Positions 23,091 to 32,910 of a DNA stretch of 34,534 nt are shown here, piece after piece. The DNA is taken from positions 1-34,534 of the forward strand of contig LSSG01000070.1 in the NCBI GenBank assembly GCA_001595915.1, written 5' to 3'. The stretch's first letter is position 1, and every line of letters begins with the position of its first letter. The DNA comes from Thermoplasmatales archaeon SG8-52-3 (GTDB lineage Archaea; Thermoplasmatota; E2; DHVEG-1). Made by a program: the position numbers and the translations under genes. Below the pieces are notes generated by a model that saw only the letters and a program-made list of their open reading frames with translations, was not told the origin of the DNA and ran no database searches.

Positions 23091-24008
23091 TTATATAGGC
23101 CTCGGATATAAACCTGTTTCCTTTACAAGTTTTGAAATGATTTCCTCCCAAAATAAAGCAGTAATATGGATTCCATGAACACCTTTTATTTTTTTAACTT
23201 CACAAATTAAATCATATGCAATATTGTATCCCTCTTTTTTTGGATCTTCTGCTTTTTTCATCTTGTCATAAATATGATCAGGAATATCGACACCTGGAAC
23301 ATTAAATTTCATACGCTCTGTCATCTTAATTGACTTAAGTGGAGTTATTCCTGCAAGAATATGCACTTTTGTATCAAGACCTCTTGACCTAACTTCATCC
23401 ATCCAAATATTAAATTTATCTAAATTGAAAACACTCTGAGTTTGAATAAAATCAGAACCTGCATCGATTTTCTTTTCAAGACGATCAACTCTATAATTAA
23501 AAGGATCAGCAAAAGGATTTGCAACACCCCCAATATAAATTTCTGGATTACCTGATATAATCCTATCACCACTCTGAAAAATACCTTCATCCCTCATATT
23601 TTTAACAATCTGGATAAGCTGAATTGAATCTAAATCATAAACTCCTTTTGCATCGGGGTGATTTCCAAACAATTGATGATCACCAGTTATAAAAAGAATG
23701 TTTCTAACACCTATTGCAGATGCACCTAAAACATCACTTTGTAGTGCAATTCTATTTCTATCTCTACATGATATTTGCATGATTGGTTCTAAATTCATTT
23801 TTAATAAAATAGAACAACCACTTAAACTAGATAATCTTACAACAGCAGTTTGATTGTCAGTGATATTAAAAGCATCTGCACAGCCTATTAAATTTTCAGC
23901 TTTTTTAATAATTACATTAGCATCTGAACCTTTCGGTGGTCCTATTTCAGCAGTAACTGCAAATTTTCCCTCTGAAAGAACTTTATTTAAATTACTTCGA
24001 AAATCCAT
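23091..24008 (-). CDS. metF: 5,10-methylenetetrahydrofolate reductase (MetF)
   Basis: The 305-residue TIM-barrel flavoprotein begins FAVTAEIGPPKGSD (16-29, with the catalytic Glu22). It has DAFNITDNQTAVVRLS, ISCRDRNRIALQSD and LFITGDH, all core motifs of the MTHFR family. It catalyses methylenetetrahydrofolate (or the archaeal pterin equivalent) to the methyl form and binds FAD or FMN. It is separated by one base from the upstream metV (stop TAA, one base, ATG), so the two form an operon and, as in acetogens, probably a complex. A diagnostic cofactor choice (NADH, ferredoxin or F420) cannot be read. The link to one-carbon metabolism with threonine degradation is inference. Confidence 0.9.
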   Translation of the reverse strand: MDFRSNLNKVLSEGKFAVTAEIGPPKGSDANVIIKKAENLIGCADAFNITDNQTAVVRLSSLSGCSILLKMNLEPIMQISCRDRNRIALQSDVLGASAIGVRNILFITGDHQLFGNHPDAKGVYDLDSIQLIQIVKNMRDEGIFQSGDRIISGNPEIYIGGVANPFADPFNYRVDRLEKKIDAGSDFIQTQSVFNLDKFNIWMDEVRSRGLDTKVHILAGITPLKSIKMTERMKFNVPGVDIPDHIYDKMKKAEDPKKEGYNIAYDLICEVKKIKGVHGIHITALFWEEIISKLVKETGLYPRPI

Positions 24009-24009
24009 T

Positions 24010-24648
24010 TTATAAAATCCTCCCCATCTCTATTGATTTTGACCAATCCTTTGGTTTTTGTATTGCTTTTAATTTATTTAATTGTCCTTTTTCCCTAAGA
24101 TGAGAATAAATAATGTCCCATATACATTCTAAATCTGTGTTGATTTCACACTTACCTTTGATAGATCCTCCACATGGCCCATTTAACATTTCTTTAGGAC
24201 AACGCGATATTGGGCATAACCCACCGAATAAATCCAATAAACAGTCACCACAAAGAGAACATCTTCTTTGAAAATCTGTTAAACGTTTAATTTCACCTAA
24301 AAATAATGTATCTGTACCAGATATAATATCTGATTTATCAAAAATCTCTGAAACAGTTTGTATGCCATTACCACAAGCTAATACTAGAATTTTTTCTGCT
24401 AGGTTAATTTCATTTATATGACTTTTTAGTAAACGTTTATCATTTAAAAAATGACATGCAGGGTCAAGAATTACCCACCCTGTAACTTTAATATTTTTTT
24501 TCTCAAATTTCTTTTTTATTGCTAAAACCTCTTCTTCTCCACCCGTGTGACATAATGTTGCACATTCACTACACCCTATTAAAAAAACAGGTCCCTTTTC
24601 AACAGAACATAAAATATCTTCGAAATTTTTCTGGCGTGTAATTATCAT
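24010..24648 (-). CDS. metV: MetV-type zinc-finger partner of MetF
   Basis: The 212-residue protein is the MTHFR C-terminal/MetV family. It has an N-terminal domain with GCSECATLC (25-33), and a C-terminal Cys-rich part with CSLCGDC (130-136), CPISRCPKEMLNGPCGG (145-161) and further Cys at 167 and 175. The PKEMLNGPCGG motif is the hallmark of this family. In acetogens MetV carries iron-sulfur clusters or zinc and forms a core complex with MetF. Here the two genes are adjacent with a one-base gap. It is divergent from the Pgi/Pmi gene. The cofactor content is known for homologues, not for this protein. Confidence 0.88.
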   Translation of the reverse strand: MIITRQKNFEDILCSVEKGPVFLIGCSECATLCHTGGEEEVLAIKKKFEKKNIKVTGWVILDPACHFLNDKRLLKSHINEINLAEKILVLACGNGIQTVSEIFDKSDIISGTDTLFLGEIKRLTDFQRRCSLCGDCLLDLFGGLCPISRCPKEMLNGPCGGSIKGKCEINTDLECIWDIIYSHLREKGQLNKLKAIQKPKDWSKSIEMGRIL

Positions 24649-24761
24649 AATTGAGATTAGATAAATATTTTCTTTTTAAGTATTTGCACCAAAATGAAAA
24701 TATCTTTATAGTTACCAGCTTTTACATATTTTATAAGGGATTGTACATAGGTTGATGGTTT

Positions 24762-25820
24762 ATGTTAGATGATTTAAAGGCAATAATGGAAATAGATAAA
24801 TCAAATATGCTACAAAAAATAGCTAGTTTTCCAAATCAAATTATTGAATCTAAGGAAATTGTAAATTCTTCTAAATTAGATAGCTTCTTTAAAATTGATA
24901 ATATTATAATAAGTGGAATGGGGGGCTCTGCGATATCGGGTGATATTGTACAATATCTGCTAAGAGATAGAATCGAGATACCAATTTATGTAAACCGGCA
25001 GTATGATCTGCCCAAATGGGCAAATAAAAATACACTTCTAATATCTCAGAGCTACTCGGGAAATACAGAAGAAACTTTAAGTTCATTCAAGCAAGGTTAT
25101 CAAAAAAGATGTAAAATAATCGGTATATCATCAGGTGGAAAATTACAGGATTTTTGTGAAAAAAGAGATATTTCACTAATTAAAATTCCATCAGACTTAC
25201 CTCCTAGAGCAGCAACAGGTTACATGTTATTTTCTTCTTTATATTGTTTAAAACAAATAAGAATTATAAAATATGATTTAGAGTCTGAAATAAATGAAAC
25301 AATATCAGTTACTCAAGAATTTAGCAATAATAATAGAAAAGAGATTCCAGAAAAGGAAAATATTTCAAAACAAATTGCAAAAAAATTAATAGACACTATA
25401 CCGCAAGTTTATGGATTTGACGTTTATTCACCAATAGCTAAAAGATGGTGTACACAATTCAATGAAAATAGCAAGATAATTTCTAGATATGATCAAGTTT
25501 CAGAGTGTAACCATAATGATATTGTAGGTTGGTCTATGAATCCTGAGAATACAAAAAAATTCACATGCATATTATTTAGGGACAATGAAATAGAATCAAT
25601 CTATATGACAAGACGTTTGGATTTTATGAAAAAACTCTTTGAATCTGTTGCATCTGATGTAATAGAAATACAATTGAGAGGTAAAAAAAGACTCGCAAAA
25701 ATGATGTATGCTATGTATCTTGGAGATTTTATCAGCTGCTATCTTGCTATACTAAGAAAAATTGATCCAACACCCGTATCAATTATAAATGAGTTAAAAG
25801 ATGAGCTATCAAAAATATGA
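24762..25820 (+). CDS. Bifunctional phosphoglucose/phosphomannose isomerase
   Basis: The 352-residue protein has the two SIS domains of the archaeal PGI/PMI family. Visible marks are SGMGGSAISGD (51-61), ISQSYSGNTEET (94-105, sugar-phosphate binding), PPRAATGY (147-154), the catalytic Glu in QFNENSK (Glu235) and the His in CNHNDIVGW (His251). It interconverts glucose 6-phosphate, mannose 6-phosphate and fructose 6-phosphate. AGGTTGATGG is a plausible ribosome region before the ATG. Together with the FbaB aldolase it completes part of gluconeogenesis, although they are not in one operon. The nearest upstream neighbour is the divergent metV. Confidence 0.9.
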   Translation: MLDDLKAIMEIDKSNMLQKIASFPNQIIESKEIVNSSKLDSFFKIDNIIISGMGGSAISGDIVQYLLRDRIEIPIYVNRQYDLPKWANKNTLLISQSYSGNTEETLSSFKQGYQKRCKIIGISSGGKLQDFCEKRDISLIKIPSDLPPRAATGYMLFSSLYCLKQIRIIKYDLESEINETISVTQEFSNNNRKEIPEKENISKQIAKKLIDTIPQVYGFDVYSPIAKRWCTQFNENSKIISRYDQVSECNHNDIVGWSMNPENTKKFTCILFRDNEIESIYMTRRLDFMKKLFESVASDVIEIQLRGKKRLAKMMYAMYLGDFISCYLAILRKIDPTPVSIINELKDELSKI

Positions 25821-25923
25821 GATTCAATTATTAAATACTAATAAAGTAAATTTAAATATTTGCAATGTATTCAATTTTAATAAATTGAAAAAATTCAATT
25901 AGATTGCAGGATTGGGATGCATA

Positions 25924-27462
25924 ATGGAAGGGCAATCTGAATTAAAATATCTTGATGAAAAAAATAAAACCTTATTTGAATGTGTCAATGCCGCTGCATT
26001 TTTAACAGAAATTGATGGAAAAATAATTGAGGCTAATCAAAAATCTTGTGAACTTTATAAACATAATTGGGATGATTTAATAAATCATAATATCTCAAAA
26101 ATTTTTCCTGAGTCAGCGGGTTGGCCCGATCTTAAAGAAGAGATATTATCAAAGGGTGGAATGAATTTTGAATCAATAAATATTCAAAAGGATGGCACAA
26201 CTTTTCCTGTTTCAATCAGTATTTCTCTATTTAAAATGGAAGGAAAACCTGTAATGCTTGCCCTTATTTGGGATATTTCTGAAAGAAGAGAAGCAGAAGA
26301 AAGATTAAGATGTTCTGAAGAACGTTATAGATGCATATTTGAAAACTCAGCTGTAGCAATAATGCTTACAGATGAAAGAGAATGTATAGTTTCTTGGAAT
26401 AAATTCACCGAAACTCTTTTAGATATGAATGAACAAGATTTAAAAAATAAATCAGTTTCAATGTTATATCCACCAAATGAATGGGCTAAAATAAGATTAG
26501 AAAATATTAGAGACAAAGGTGGCCAACATCAATTAGAGACAAAAATTTTTAAGAAAAATGGAGAATTAATTGATATTGATATTTCATTAAGTGTTTTTAA
26601 AAATAATACTGGAGAAATAACAGGCTCAATTGGTGTTATAAAAGATATAACAGAACGTAAAAAAGCAGAGAAAAAATTAAAAGAAAGTGAAGAAAAATAT
26701 GAGGGTCTATTTGAATACACCACAGATGGAATGATTGTACTTGATGCTCGTGGAGAAATTCAAGATGTAAACAACAGATCACTTGAATTGCTCGGACTAA
26801 GTCAGGATCAGATGATTGGCAATAATTTTCTTAGTATGGGATTTCTTACTCCAAAATCACTCTCTATTTTTGTAAATCAGTTCCAAGAACTTTTATCAAA
26901 AAGGATTGCATCAAGTAGTCAAACTGAAATAAAAAATAGTAATGGAAATATAATTGCAGTTGAGTTGAGCTCATTTTTCCTTGTTAAAAAGGAAAATGAA
27001 ATTGATAATTTTGTACTGGTTATAAGGGATATAAGCGAGAGAAAGCAAACAGAAATTAAACTTGCACGTGAGCATGAACTTCTTCAAACTCTTATGGATA
27101 GTATTCCAGATTCAATATATTTCAAGGACGGTGAAAATAAATTTGTCATGGTAAATAAAGCAAAAGCAGCAAGATCCAATGTTAAACCTGAAGATATGGT
27201 CGGTAAGACAGATTTTGATTTTCTACCCGAGGAAGAAGCAAGAAAAGCATTTGAAGACGATGAAGAAGTAATGAAAACAGGGAAGTTTATTATCAACAAA
27301 GTAGAAAGACTAACATCAGTGAATGGAACTGAGAAATGGGTTTCTGTAACAAAATTCCCACGTTTTGATAATGATGGTAATATAATTGGATCAATGGGTA
27401 TTTCTCGAGATATAACCGAAATTAAGAAACTTGAGGCACTGCAACAGCAAAATGTTGTATAA
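25924..27462 (+). CDS. Protein with four PAS domains and no transmitter domain
   Basis: I start at the ATG 25924 (MEGQSELKYL); the ORF-track start is a TTG twelve bases earlier. The 512-residue soluble protein consists of four PAS domains (about 14-125, 133-247, 257-376 and 386-503), each ending in the usual hinge (LIWDISERR, VIKDITERKKAEKKLKESEE, VIRDISERKQTE, ISRDITEIKKLE). It stops nine residues after the last PAS and has no HisKA, HATPase, GGDEF or output domain. There are no membrane segments. It may sense cytoplasmic signals and act through protein contacts, for example with the kinase 1.4 kb away, or be a truncated kinase. No frameshift or kinase remnant is visible downstream, since the next gene converges within 12 bases. 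Confidence 0.83.
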   Translation: MEGQSELKYLDEKNKTLFECVNAAAFLTEIDGKIIEANQKSCELYKHNWDDLINHNISKIFPESAGWPDLKEEILSKGGMNFESINIQKDGTTFPVSISISLFKMEGKPVMLALIWDISERREAEERLRCSEERYRCIFENSAVAIMLTDERECIVSWNKFTETLLDMNEQDLKNKSVSMLYPPNEWAKIRLENIRDKGGQHQLETKIFKKNGELIDIDISLSVFKNNTGEITGSIGVIKDITERKKAEKKLKESEEKYEGLFEYTTDGMIVLDARGEIQDVNNRSLELLGLSQDQMIGNNFLSMGFLTPKSLSIFVNQFQELLSKRIASSSQTEIKNSNGNIIAVELSSFFLVKKENEIDNFVLVIRDISERKQTEIKLAREHELLQTLMDSIPDSIYFKDGENKFVMVNKAKAARSNVKPEDMVGKTDFDFLPEEEARKAFEDDEEVMKTGKFIINKVERLTSVNGTEKWVSVTKFPRFDNDGNIIGSMGISRDITEIKKLEALQQQNVV

Positions 27463-27473
27463 GGAATTTTTTA

Positions 27474-28610
27474 TTATATGTTATATGGTTCTTCCTGTGG
27501 ATTCATATCATAGGCTCGAAATGAAACACCTCTTATGCTTTTTGGAAACATCTTAAAGAATGGGATATCAAATTTTAATCCTATCCAGTCGTCCCAATAG
27601 TTTGAATCCCAAGTGTTACGAAAAGATGCAACATATCTGGCATTTCTACGGTTTCCTATAAAATTGTTCATCTCAATTATGTTTTCGTTACTAAACATAA
27701 AATATAAACCTTCTATAGTATTATCTTTGAAATTATTACTGCTTATAATATTCTTACCACCATTAGATACCTTCATACCTGCGTTATTACCTGTTACATT
27801 GTTTCCGGTTATTTCATTAGTTGTTGTTAGTACCCCTTCAATTAATATTCCTTCTCTTTCATTATTAATTACATTATTTCCAGAAATTGTATTCTGACTG
27901 CTGCTTCCAGCAAGTTGTATACCTCCAAAGTTATTTTCAACTGTGTTATCAAGGATATCATTTTGTTTACTGACAGCCTCAAGTGATATTCCAAAATCTC
28001 CATTTTCTGTAATTGTATTTCCAGATATAATATTACGATCAGATTCTTGTAATAAAATTCCCTCAAACTCGTTATTTGATATTATATTGTCAATAATTGT
28101 TATTTTAGTACTAGTTGCTTGAAGATAAATGCCATAGGAACTATCTTCTACTTTATTATTTGAAATTATGCAATCTTCCATAAGTGGATAAACTAATATT
28201 CCATCTTGTCCATCAGCAGTTCCACTTATTGTAAAACCACTTATTTCAGCATTTTTTGCAGAAATCCGGACTGCATGATCCTGTCCACTAATACCATTAA
28301 TAACAGTTGTGTCTTTATTTTCACCAATAACACTTATTTGCTTGTTTATTCGAATATTTTCTTGATATGGTGATGAATCATCAAAAACAAATACGGTATC
28401 ACCATTTATTGCGTCATCTATTGCCTCTTGAATAGTTGAATAATTACCACTTCCATTTCCACCAACATATAATACATTTCCAAGAGGATTACCTAAAACA
28501 CCTATATTTTTCTTTACTGGAACTCCGCTACTCATTGGTATAATGCAAAGACCAATAAATAGAAATGCTATGGTAAAAACCAAACTCATTCTAATTTTTT
28601 TATTTTCCAT
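27474..28610 (-). CDS. Secreted NosD-type parallel beta-helix protein (paralogue of 4359-5408)
   Basis: The 378-residue protein has a signal peptide (about 1-29) and the NosD opening (VLYVGGNGSGNYSTIQEAID), then NGDTVFVFDDSSPYQENI. A beta helix of about ten rungs follows (about 95-315). It ends NYWDDWIGLKFDIPFFKMFPKSIRG with a short tail. The C-terminal NYW...PKSI.G pattern matches the protein at 4359-5408 and lacks the PKD-like/IPRN module. Asn-rich repeats (NNEF.GILL, NNFGGIQLAG) dominate. Polymer binding outside the cell is probable; catalytic residues cannot be assigned. It sits between two PAS-rich genes, head to head with the large kinase. Confidence 0.84.
   Translation of the reverse strand: MENKKIRMSLVFTIAFLFIGLCIIPMSSGVPVKKNIGVLGNPLGNVLYVGGNGSGNYSTIQEAIDDAINGDTVFVFDDSSPYQENIRINKQISVIGENKDTTVINGISGQDHAVRISAKNAEISGFTISGTADGQDGILVYPLMEDCIISNNKVEDSSYGIYLQATSTKITIIDNIISNNEFEGILLQESDRNIISGNTITENGDFGISLEAVSKQNDILDNTVENNFGGIQLAGSSSQNTISGNNVINNEREGILIEGVLTTTNEITGNNVTGNNAGMKVSNGGKNIISSNNFKDNTIEGLYFMFSNENIIEMNNFIGNRRNARYVASFRNTWDSNYWDDWIGLKFDIPFFKMFPKSIRGVSFRAYDMNPQEEPYNI
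28365..28407. repeat. Near-identical 43-base segment, copy 2 (paralogous beta-helix genes)
   Basis: This is the counterpart of 5157-5199, with one mismatch. It encodes TVFVFDDSSPY on the minus strand. Confidence 0.85.
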
Positions 28611-28810
28611 TTTTTGTTACCTCCCTAAATATTATAATTAGAGTTTAAAATAAAAAGTTTTTCATTATAATTAGAAATTAAAAATTTAGCTAAAAAGGAT
28701 TTTATATGTTTAATGTATTTATATCATGAAGATGGGATGTATGCTGAAATTCAAAATAATTGTTTCTAATCTTAAAAATATACATATTTCTAAAAATTTG
28801 AATAATCTAA

Positions 28811-28820
28811 TTTTAAATAC
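28811..28820 (+). promoter_or_regulatory. TATA box for the large histidine kinase
   Basis: TTTTAAATAC is centred about 23 bases before the ATG at 28838, and no ribosome site is visible between them. A leaderless transcript is likely. Confidence 0.5.
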
Positions 28821-28837
28821 TTTTGGTTGTGTAAGAA

Positions 28838-31800
28838 ATGGTTTCTGAACCAGATATTATAAAAATATTGAAAGAAGAAGAAAAATTAGGAAAATTATAT
28901 TCTAATAATACAATGACAGATCAAGAATTAGAGATATTTAGTCCTCCTGATAAAGACATTCATAATATTTCTACATTTAAATATGAAAAATCAGATTTTA
29001 ATAATTATGATGAAAAAATATCTGATAATTATAATAAAATTTTTTCCGATTTAATGGAAATAATTAATTTCACAGAAAAGGTTTCTTTAAGTTTACATGG
29101 TGATTTATCACAAAAAGAAATAATTGATATTATAATAAATGAATTTAAAAAATCTGAAAAATATACTGGTAGCATTTTATTTTTATCAGAAGACGGTAAA
29201 AATCTTGATATTGTAGGTACTTCTAGTGAAGCTAAAAAATTCAAAAGAGCAGAAAGAATTTCTGGATATAAAATTAAGAACTATAAAATATCACTTGATA
29301 AATCAAAAATTTACAGTCAAGTAATATATGAAGGAAAAACTGTAGAATTTAAGATAATTGAACTATTGGAGGAAGTTTTACCTAAAAAAATAGCTTATAT
29401 TATTTCTAAAACTCTCAATTTTGATAAAAATGTTCATATTGCTACACCTTTGGAACTTGATGGTAAAATTATTGGAGCTTTTGCAATGAGTTCCACTATT
29501 CTACATAATTATTTCATACCTTCAGTAAAAAATCTTGCAATACATATTTCTAGATCACTAGAACATGCAAAGCATATTATTGATAAAAAAAATACTGAAA
29601 AAATTTTGTCTGAATCAGAACAAATCCATAGAACAATGAAGCAAAAATCTCCTTTGGGAATTTTTACTGTTAATACTAAAGGTATTGTAACATCATGTAA
29701 CGAAGCTTTTATAAAAATGGCAGGATACTCAAGGGAAGAACTTGTCGGTAAAAATATTGTCAATTTTCCAACTTTACGTAAAAGAGAGATTCCAAAATAT
29801 TTGAAAATTTTTAAGTCGATTATCAAAGGTGAAGTACCAAAACCCTTTAAATTCAATTGGATAAATAAATCTGGTATAGTTTGTACTGGGGAGCTTTTTA
29901 TTAGTTTGATAAAAATTGATAACAAAATAACTGGTATTCAAGCAATTATAAAGGATATTTCTGAAACTCAAGAAACAAAAGCCAAACTAAGGGAAACTGA
30001 AGAGAGATATAATTCCTTATTTGAAAGTTCTATGGATTTAGTTTATATCTGTGATTTTAAAGGAAATTTTATAGATGCAAATAAAGCAGCATTAGAAAAG
30101 CTTGGATATGAGTATAATGATATAAAATCTCTAAGTTTCTCATCTATAATTGAAAATAAACAGTTAATTAAAGCGTATAATGTTATTAGAGAATTAAAAA
30201 AAATCGGCTATCAAAAAAGCGTTCGGGAATTTAAATTAAGGAAAAAAAATGGTGAGTTTCTATATGTGGAATCAATCAGTTCATTAATTTATCGTGATGG
30301 AAAACCTTATGCGGTTATAGGAATAGCTAGAGATATAACTGACCGAAAAATAACTGAACTTAAAATTAAAGATAGAACAGAAGAATTGGAACTTATAAAT
30401 CTTGTAAATAAAGCAATTATTACTAATCAGAATATAGAAAAAATTTTTGAATTGATTTCAAAAGAAACTGGAAGAATTTTCAACTCTTATAATGCAACAA
30501 TTTACTTGCTTTCAAAAAACAAACAATTTTTATTATTGAAACAATCTGGATTAAATGATAAAGATAAAAAAAATATTCAAAAATTAACTGGGATTGACTT
30601 TAATGATTTTAAAATTTCATTAAATAAAGATAGTATTTATTTGAATGCCATTAAAAATCAAAAACCAATACTAATAAATGATAGAGAAGAAATTTTAGAT
30701 ATGGTAAGAATTACAACAGATAGTAAGTTTCTAAAAAGATTTGCACCTCTAATTGTAAAAAAATTAAACCTCAAATCTACAATGTTAATACCATTAATAA
30801 CTGATAATAAGAGTATCGGTGTAATTGATATTTCTCGTGATACTTATTTTACTGAAATAGATATAAAACGTTTTGAAAATATTGCAAAGCAACTTGTAAT
30901 TGCTATAGATAAAATTATTTTAAAGGAATCTAAAGAATTAAGTGAAGAAAAATATCGCCATTTATATGAAAGATTAAGAGATGCTTCAGCAACTGTAGAT
31001 ATGGATGGGAGAATTATTGAATATAATTCAATATTTCTAAACATGCTTGGCTACAAACCTGATGAAATAGCTGAACTTACATATGAAGATATTACGCCAA
31101 AAAAATGGCATGTGATGGAAAAAAATATAATAAAAGAGCAAGTTCTTAAACAAGGATTTTCAGAATTATATGAAAAGGAATATATTCGAAAAGATGGAAC
31201 AATACTACCAATAGAATTAACAACATATTTGCTAAAAGATAAATATGATAATCCAACGGGTATGTGGGCGATTATCAGAGATATAACAGAAAGGAAAAAA
31301 TATGAAAAAAATATTTTGGACTCAAGAGAATATTTTCAAACTTTGTTTAATAAAATAATAGATCCAGTTGCGATAGTAGATTATAAAGGAAAAATTTTAG
31401 AAATAACAGATAAAGTGACTGAAATTACTGGTTTTACTCGCGATGATTTAGTTGGAAAAAATTTTTTATTAACAAAATTTGCCAGTAAAAAAACAAAATC
31501 AATTTTAATTGAAAATTTAATAAAAAGAATGACAGGAGAAAAAGTTTCGCCATATGAAATTGAAATATTAAAAAAAGAAGGGGGAATAGTACCTGTTGAA
31601 ATTAATGCAGCAAAAATTGATTATTTTGGAAAAAGAGCTGATATGGTAGTTTTTAGAGATATTTCCGAGCGCAAATATGCTGTTCAGCAATTAAAGGAAT
31701 CTGAGGAAAGATTTAGAAAAATTGTTGAACTTGCTCCTGATGGAATAATAACTGTAAATATTAAAGGAATTGTTAATTCATGTAATCCAGCTTTTTTAAA

Positions 31801-32854
31801 TATGACTGGATATACAAAAGAAGAAATTGTTGGTAAGCATATTTCACATCTTCCTACAATGAATAAAAGAGATATTCCAAAATATTTGACAATTTTCGGA
31901 TCGCTTTTAAGAGGAAATAAACTTCAATCATATGAATTTCAATGGATTCATAAAAATGGGACTTATCATTATGCTGAAGCTCGAGCTAGTTTACTGAAAG
32001 AGGGTAGTAAAATTATTGGTATGCAATCAATATTAAGAGATATTACAGAACAAAAAAAGGCACAAAAAGAACTTAACGAAGCACATGAAAGATTGAAAAA
32101 TATGAACGAAGAACTTGAGAAAAAGGTTGAAGAAAGGACTGCTGAAATAAACAAATTGTTAAAACAGAAAGATGAGTTTATTAATCAGCTTGGACATGAT
32201 TTAAAAAATCCATTGACTCCTATAACAAATTTACTTCCTCTTATAAAAGACAAAGTAAATGATGATCAAATACTTGACCAATTAAAAATAATTATGAGAA
32301 ATGTCGATTTTATGAAAAATCTTGTCATAAAAACAATAGAACTTGCTAAACTTAATTCGCCAAACACTGAGTTTAATATGGATATTACAAATCTAACAAA
32401 TGAGATTGATATTGCAATTGAAAAGAATATGACAATGTTAAAAGATTATAATATGGAAATTATTAAAAATATTAATGAAAAAATTATTGTTCGAGCAGAT
32501 AAGCTTAGATTGGGAGAACTATTTGATAATGTTATAACAAATGCAGTAAAATATAGTCCTAAAGGTGGAACTATAACATTTGACGTTGAGGATTCTGGAG
32601 AATTTATAAAAGTATCAATTAAGGATTCAGGCATTGGTTTAAATGAAGAACAAAAAAAGCATATATTTGATGAATTCTACAAGGTGGATAAATCTAGACA
32701 TGATTTTGAATCATCAGGTCTTGGTTTAACTATTTGTAAACGTATTGTTGAAAAACATGGAGGTCGCATTTGGGCGGAAAGCATGGGAAATTTAAAGGGA
32801 ACAACTATAAATTTTACAATTCCTAAGACCTCAAATAAATTAACTATAAAATGA
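28838..32854 (+). CDS. Large soluble GAF/PAS sensor histidine kinase (1338 aa)
   Basis: No signal peptide or membrane helix is present, so the sensor is cytoplasmic. Domain order: GAF-like (about 80-245), PAS (260-378), PAS (385-505), GAF-like (520-695), PAS (705-820), PAS (830-945), PAS (955-1072), coiled coil (1072-1110), HisKA (1110-1175) with phospho-acceptor His1120 in LGHDLKNPLTPI, and HATPase (1220-1330) with N box NVITNAVKYSP, G1 KDSGIGL, and G2 SSGLGLTICKRIVEKHGG. The first and last PAS are paralogous to each other (FTVNTKGIVTSCNEAF / ITVNIKGIVNSCNPAF), and the two GAF domains also resemble each other, so an older array has been duplicated. Signal identity is unknown. It is followed 56 bases later by a receiver-domain protein, its likely phosphotransfer partner. 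Confidence 0.88.
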   Translation: MVSEPDIIKILKEEEKLGKLYSNNTMTDQELEIFSPPDKDIHNISTFKYEKSDFNNYDEKISDNYNKIFSDLMEIINFTEKVSLSLHGDLSQKEIIDIIINEFKKSEKYTGSILFLSEDGKNLDIVGTSSEAKKFKRAERISGYKIKNYKISLDKSKIYSQVIYEGKTVEFKIIELLEEVLPKKIAYIISKTLNFDKNVHIATPLELDGKIIGAFAMSSTILHNYFIPSVKNLAIHISRSLEHAKHIIDKKNTEKILSESEQIHRTMKQKSPLGIFTVNTKGIVTSCNEAFIKMAGYSREELVGKNIVNFPTLRKREIPKYLKIFKSIIKGEVPKPFKFNWINKSGIVCTGELFISLIKIDNKITGIQAIIKDISETQETKAKLRETEERYNSLFESSMDLVYICDFKGNFIDANKAALEKLGYEYNDIKSLSFSSIIENKQLIKAYNVIRELKKIGYQKSVREFKLRKKNGEFLYVESISSLIYRDGKPYAVIGIARDITDRKITELKIKDRTEELELINLVNKAIITNQNIEKIFELISKETGRIFNSYNATIYLLSKNKQFLLLKQSGLNDKDKKNIQKLTGIDFNDFKISLNKDSIYLNAIKNQKPILINDREEILDMVRITTDSKFLKRFAPLIVKKLNLKSTMLIPLITDNKSIGVIDISRDTYFTEIDIKRFENIAKQLVIAIDKIILKESKELSEEKYRHLYERLRDASATVDMDGRIIEYNSIFLNMLGYKPDEIAELTYEDITPKKWHVMEKNIIKEQVLKQGFSELYEKEYIRKDGTILPIELTTYLLKDKYDNPTGMWAIIRDITERKKYEKNILDSREYFQTLFNKIIDPVAIVDYKGKILEITDKVTEITGFTRDDLVGKNFLLTKFASKKTKSILIENLIKRMTGEKVSPYEIEILKKEGGIVPVEINAAKIDYFGKRADMVVFRDISERKYAVQQLKESEERFRKIVELAPDGIITVNIKGIVNSCNPAFLNMTGYTKEEIVGKHISHLPTMNKRDIPKYLTIFGSLLRGNKLQSYEFQWIHKNGTYHYAEARASLLKEGSKIIGMQSILRDITEQKKAQKELNEAHERLKNMNEELEKKVEERTAEINKLLKQKDEFINQLGHDLKNPLTPITNLLPLIKDKVNDDQILDQLKIIMRNVDFMKNLVIKTIELAKLNSPNTEFNMDITNLTNEIDIAIEKNMTMLKDYNMEIIKNINEKIIVRADKLRLGELFDNVITNAVKYSPKGGTITFDVEDSGEFIKVSIKDSGIGLNEEQKKHIFDEFYKVDKSRHDFESSGLGLTICKRIVEKHGGRIWAESMGNLKGTTINFTIPKTSNKLTIK

Positions 32855-32910
32855 TAAAAAAATATTTATAAACTAGATAGATTATAGAAAAAAAAAATTT
32901 GGGATGAACT

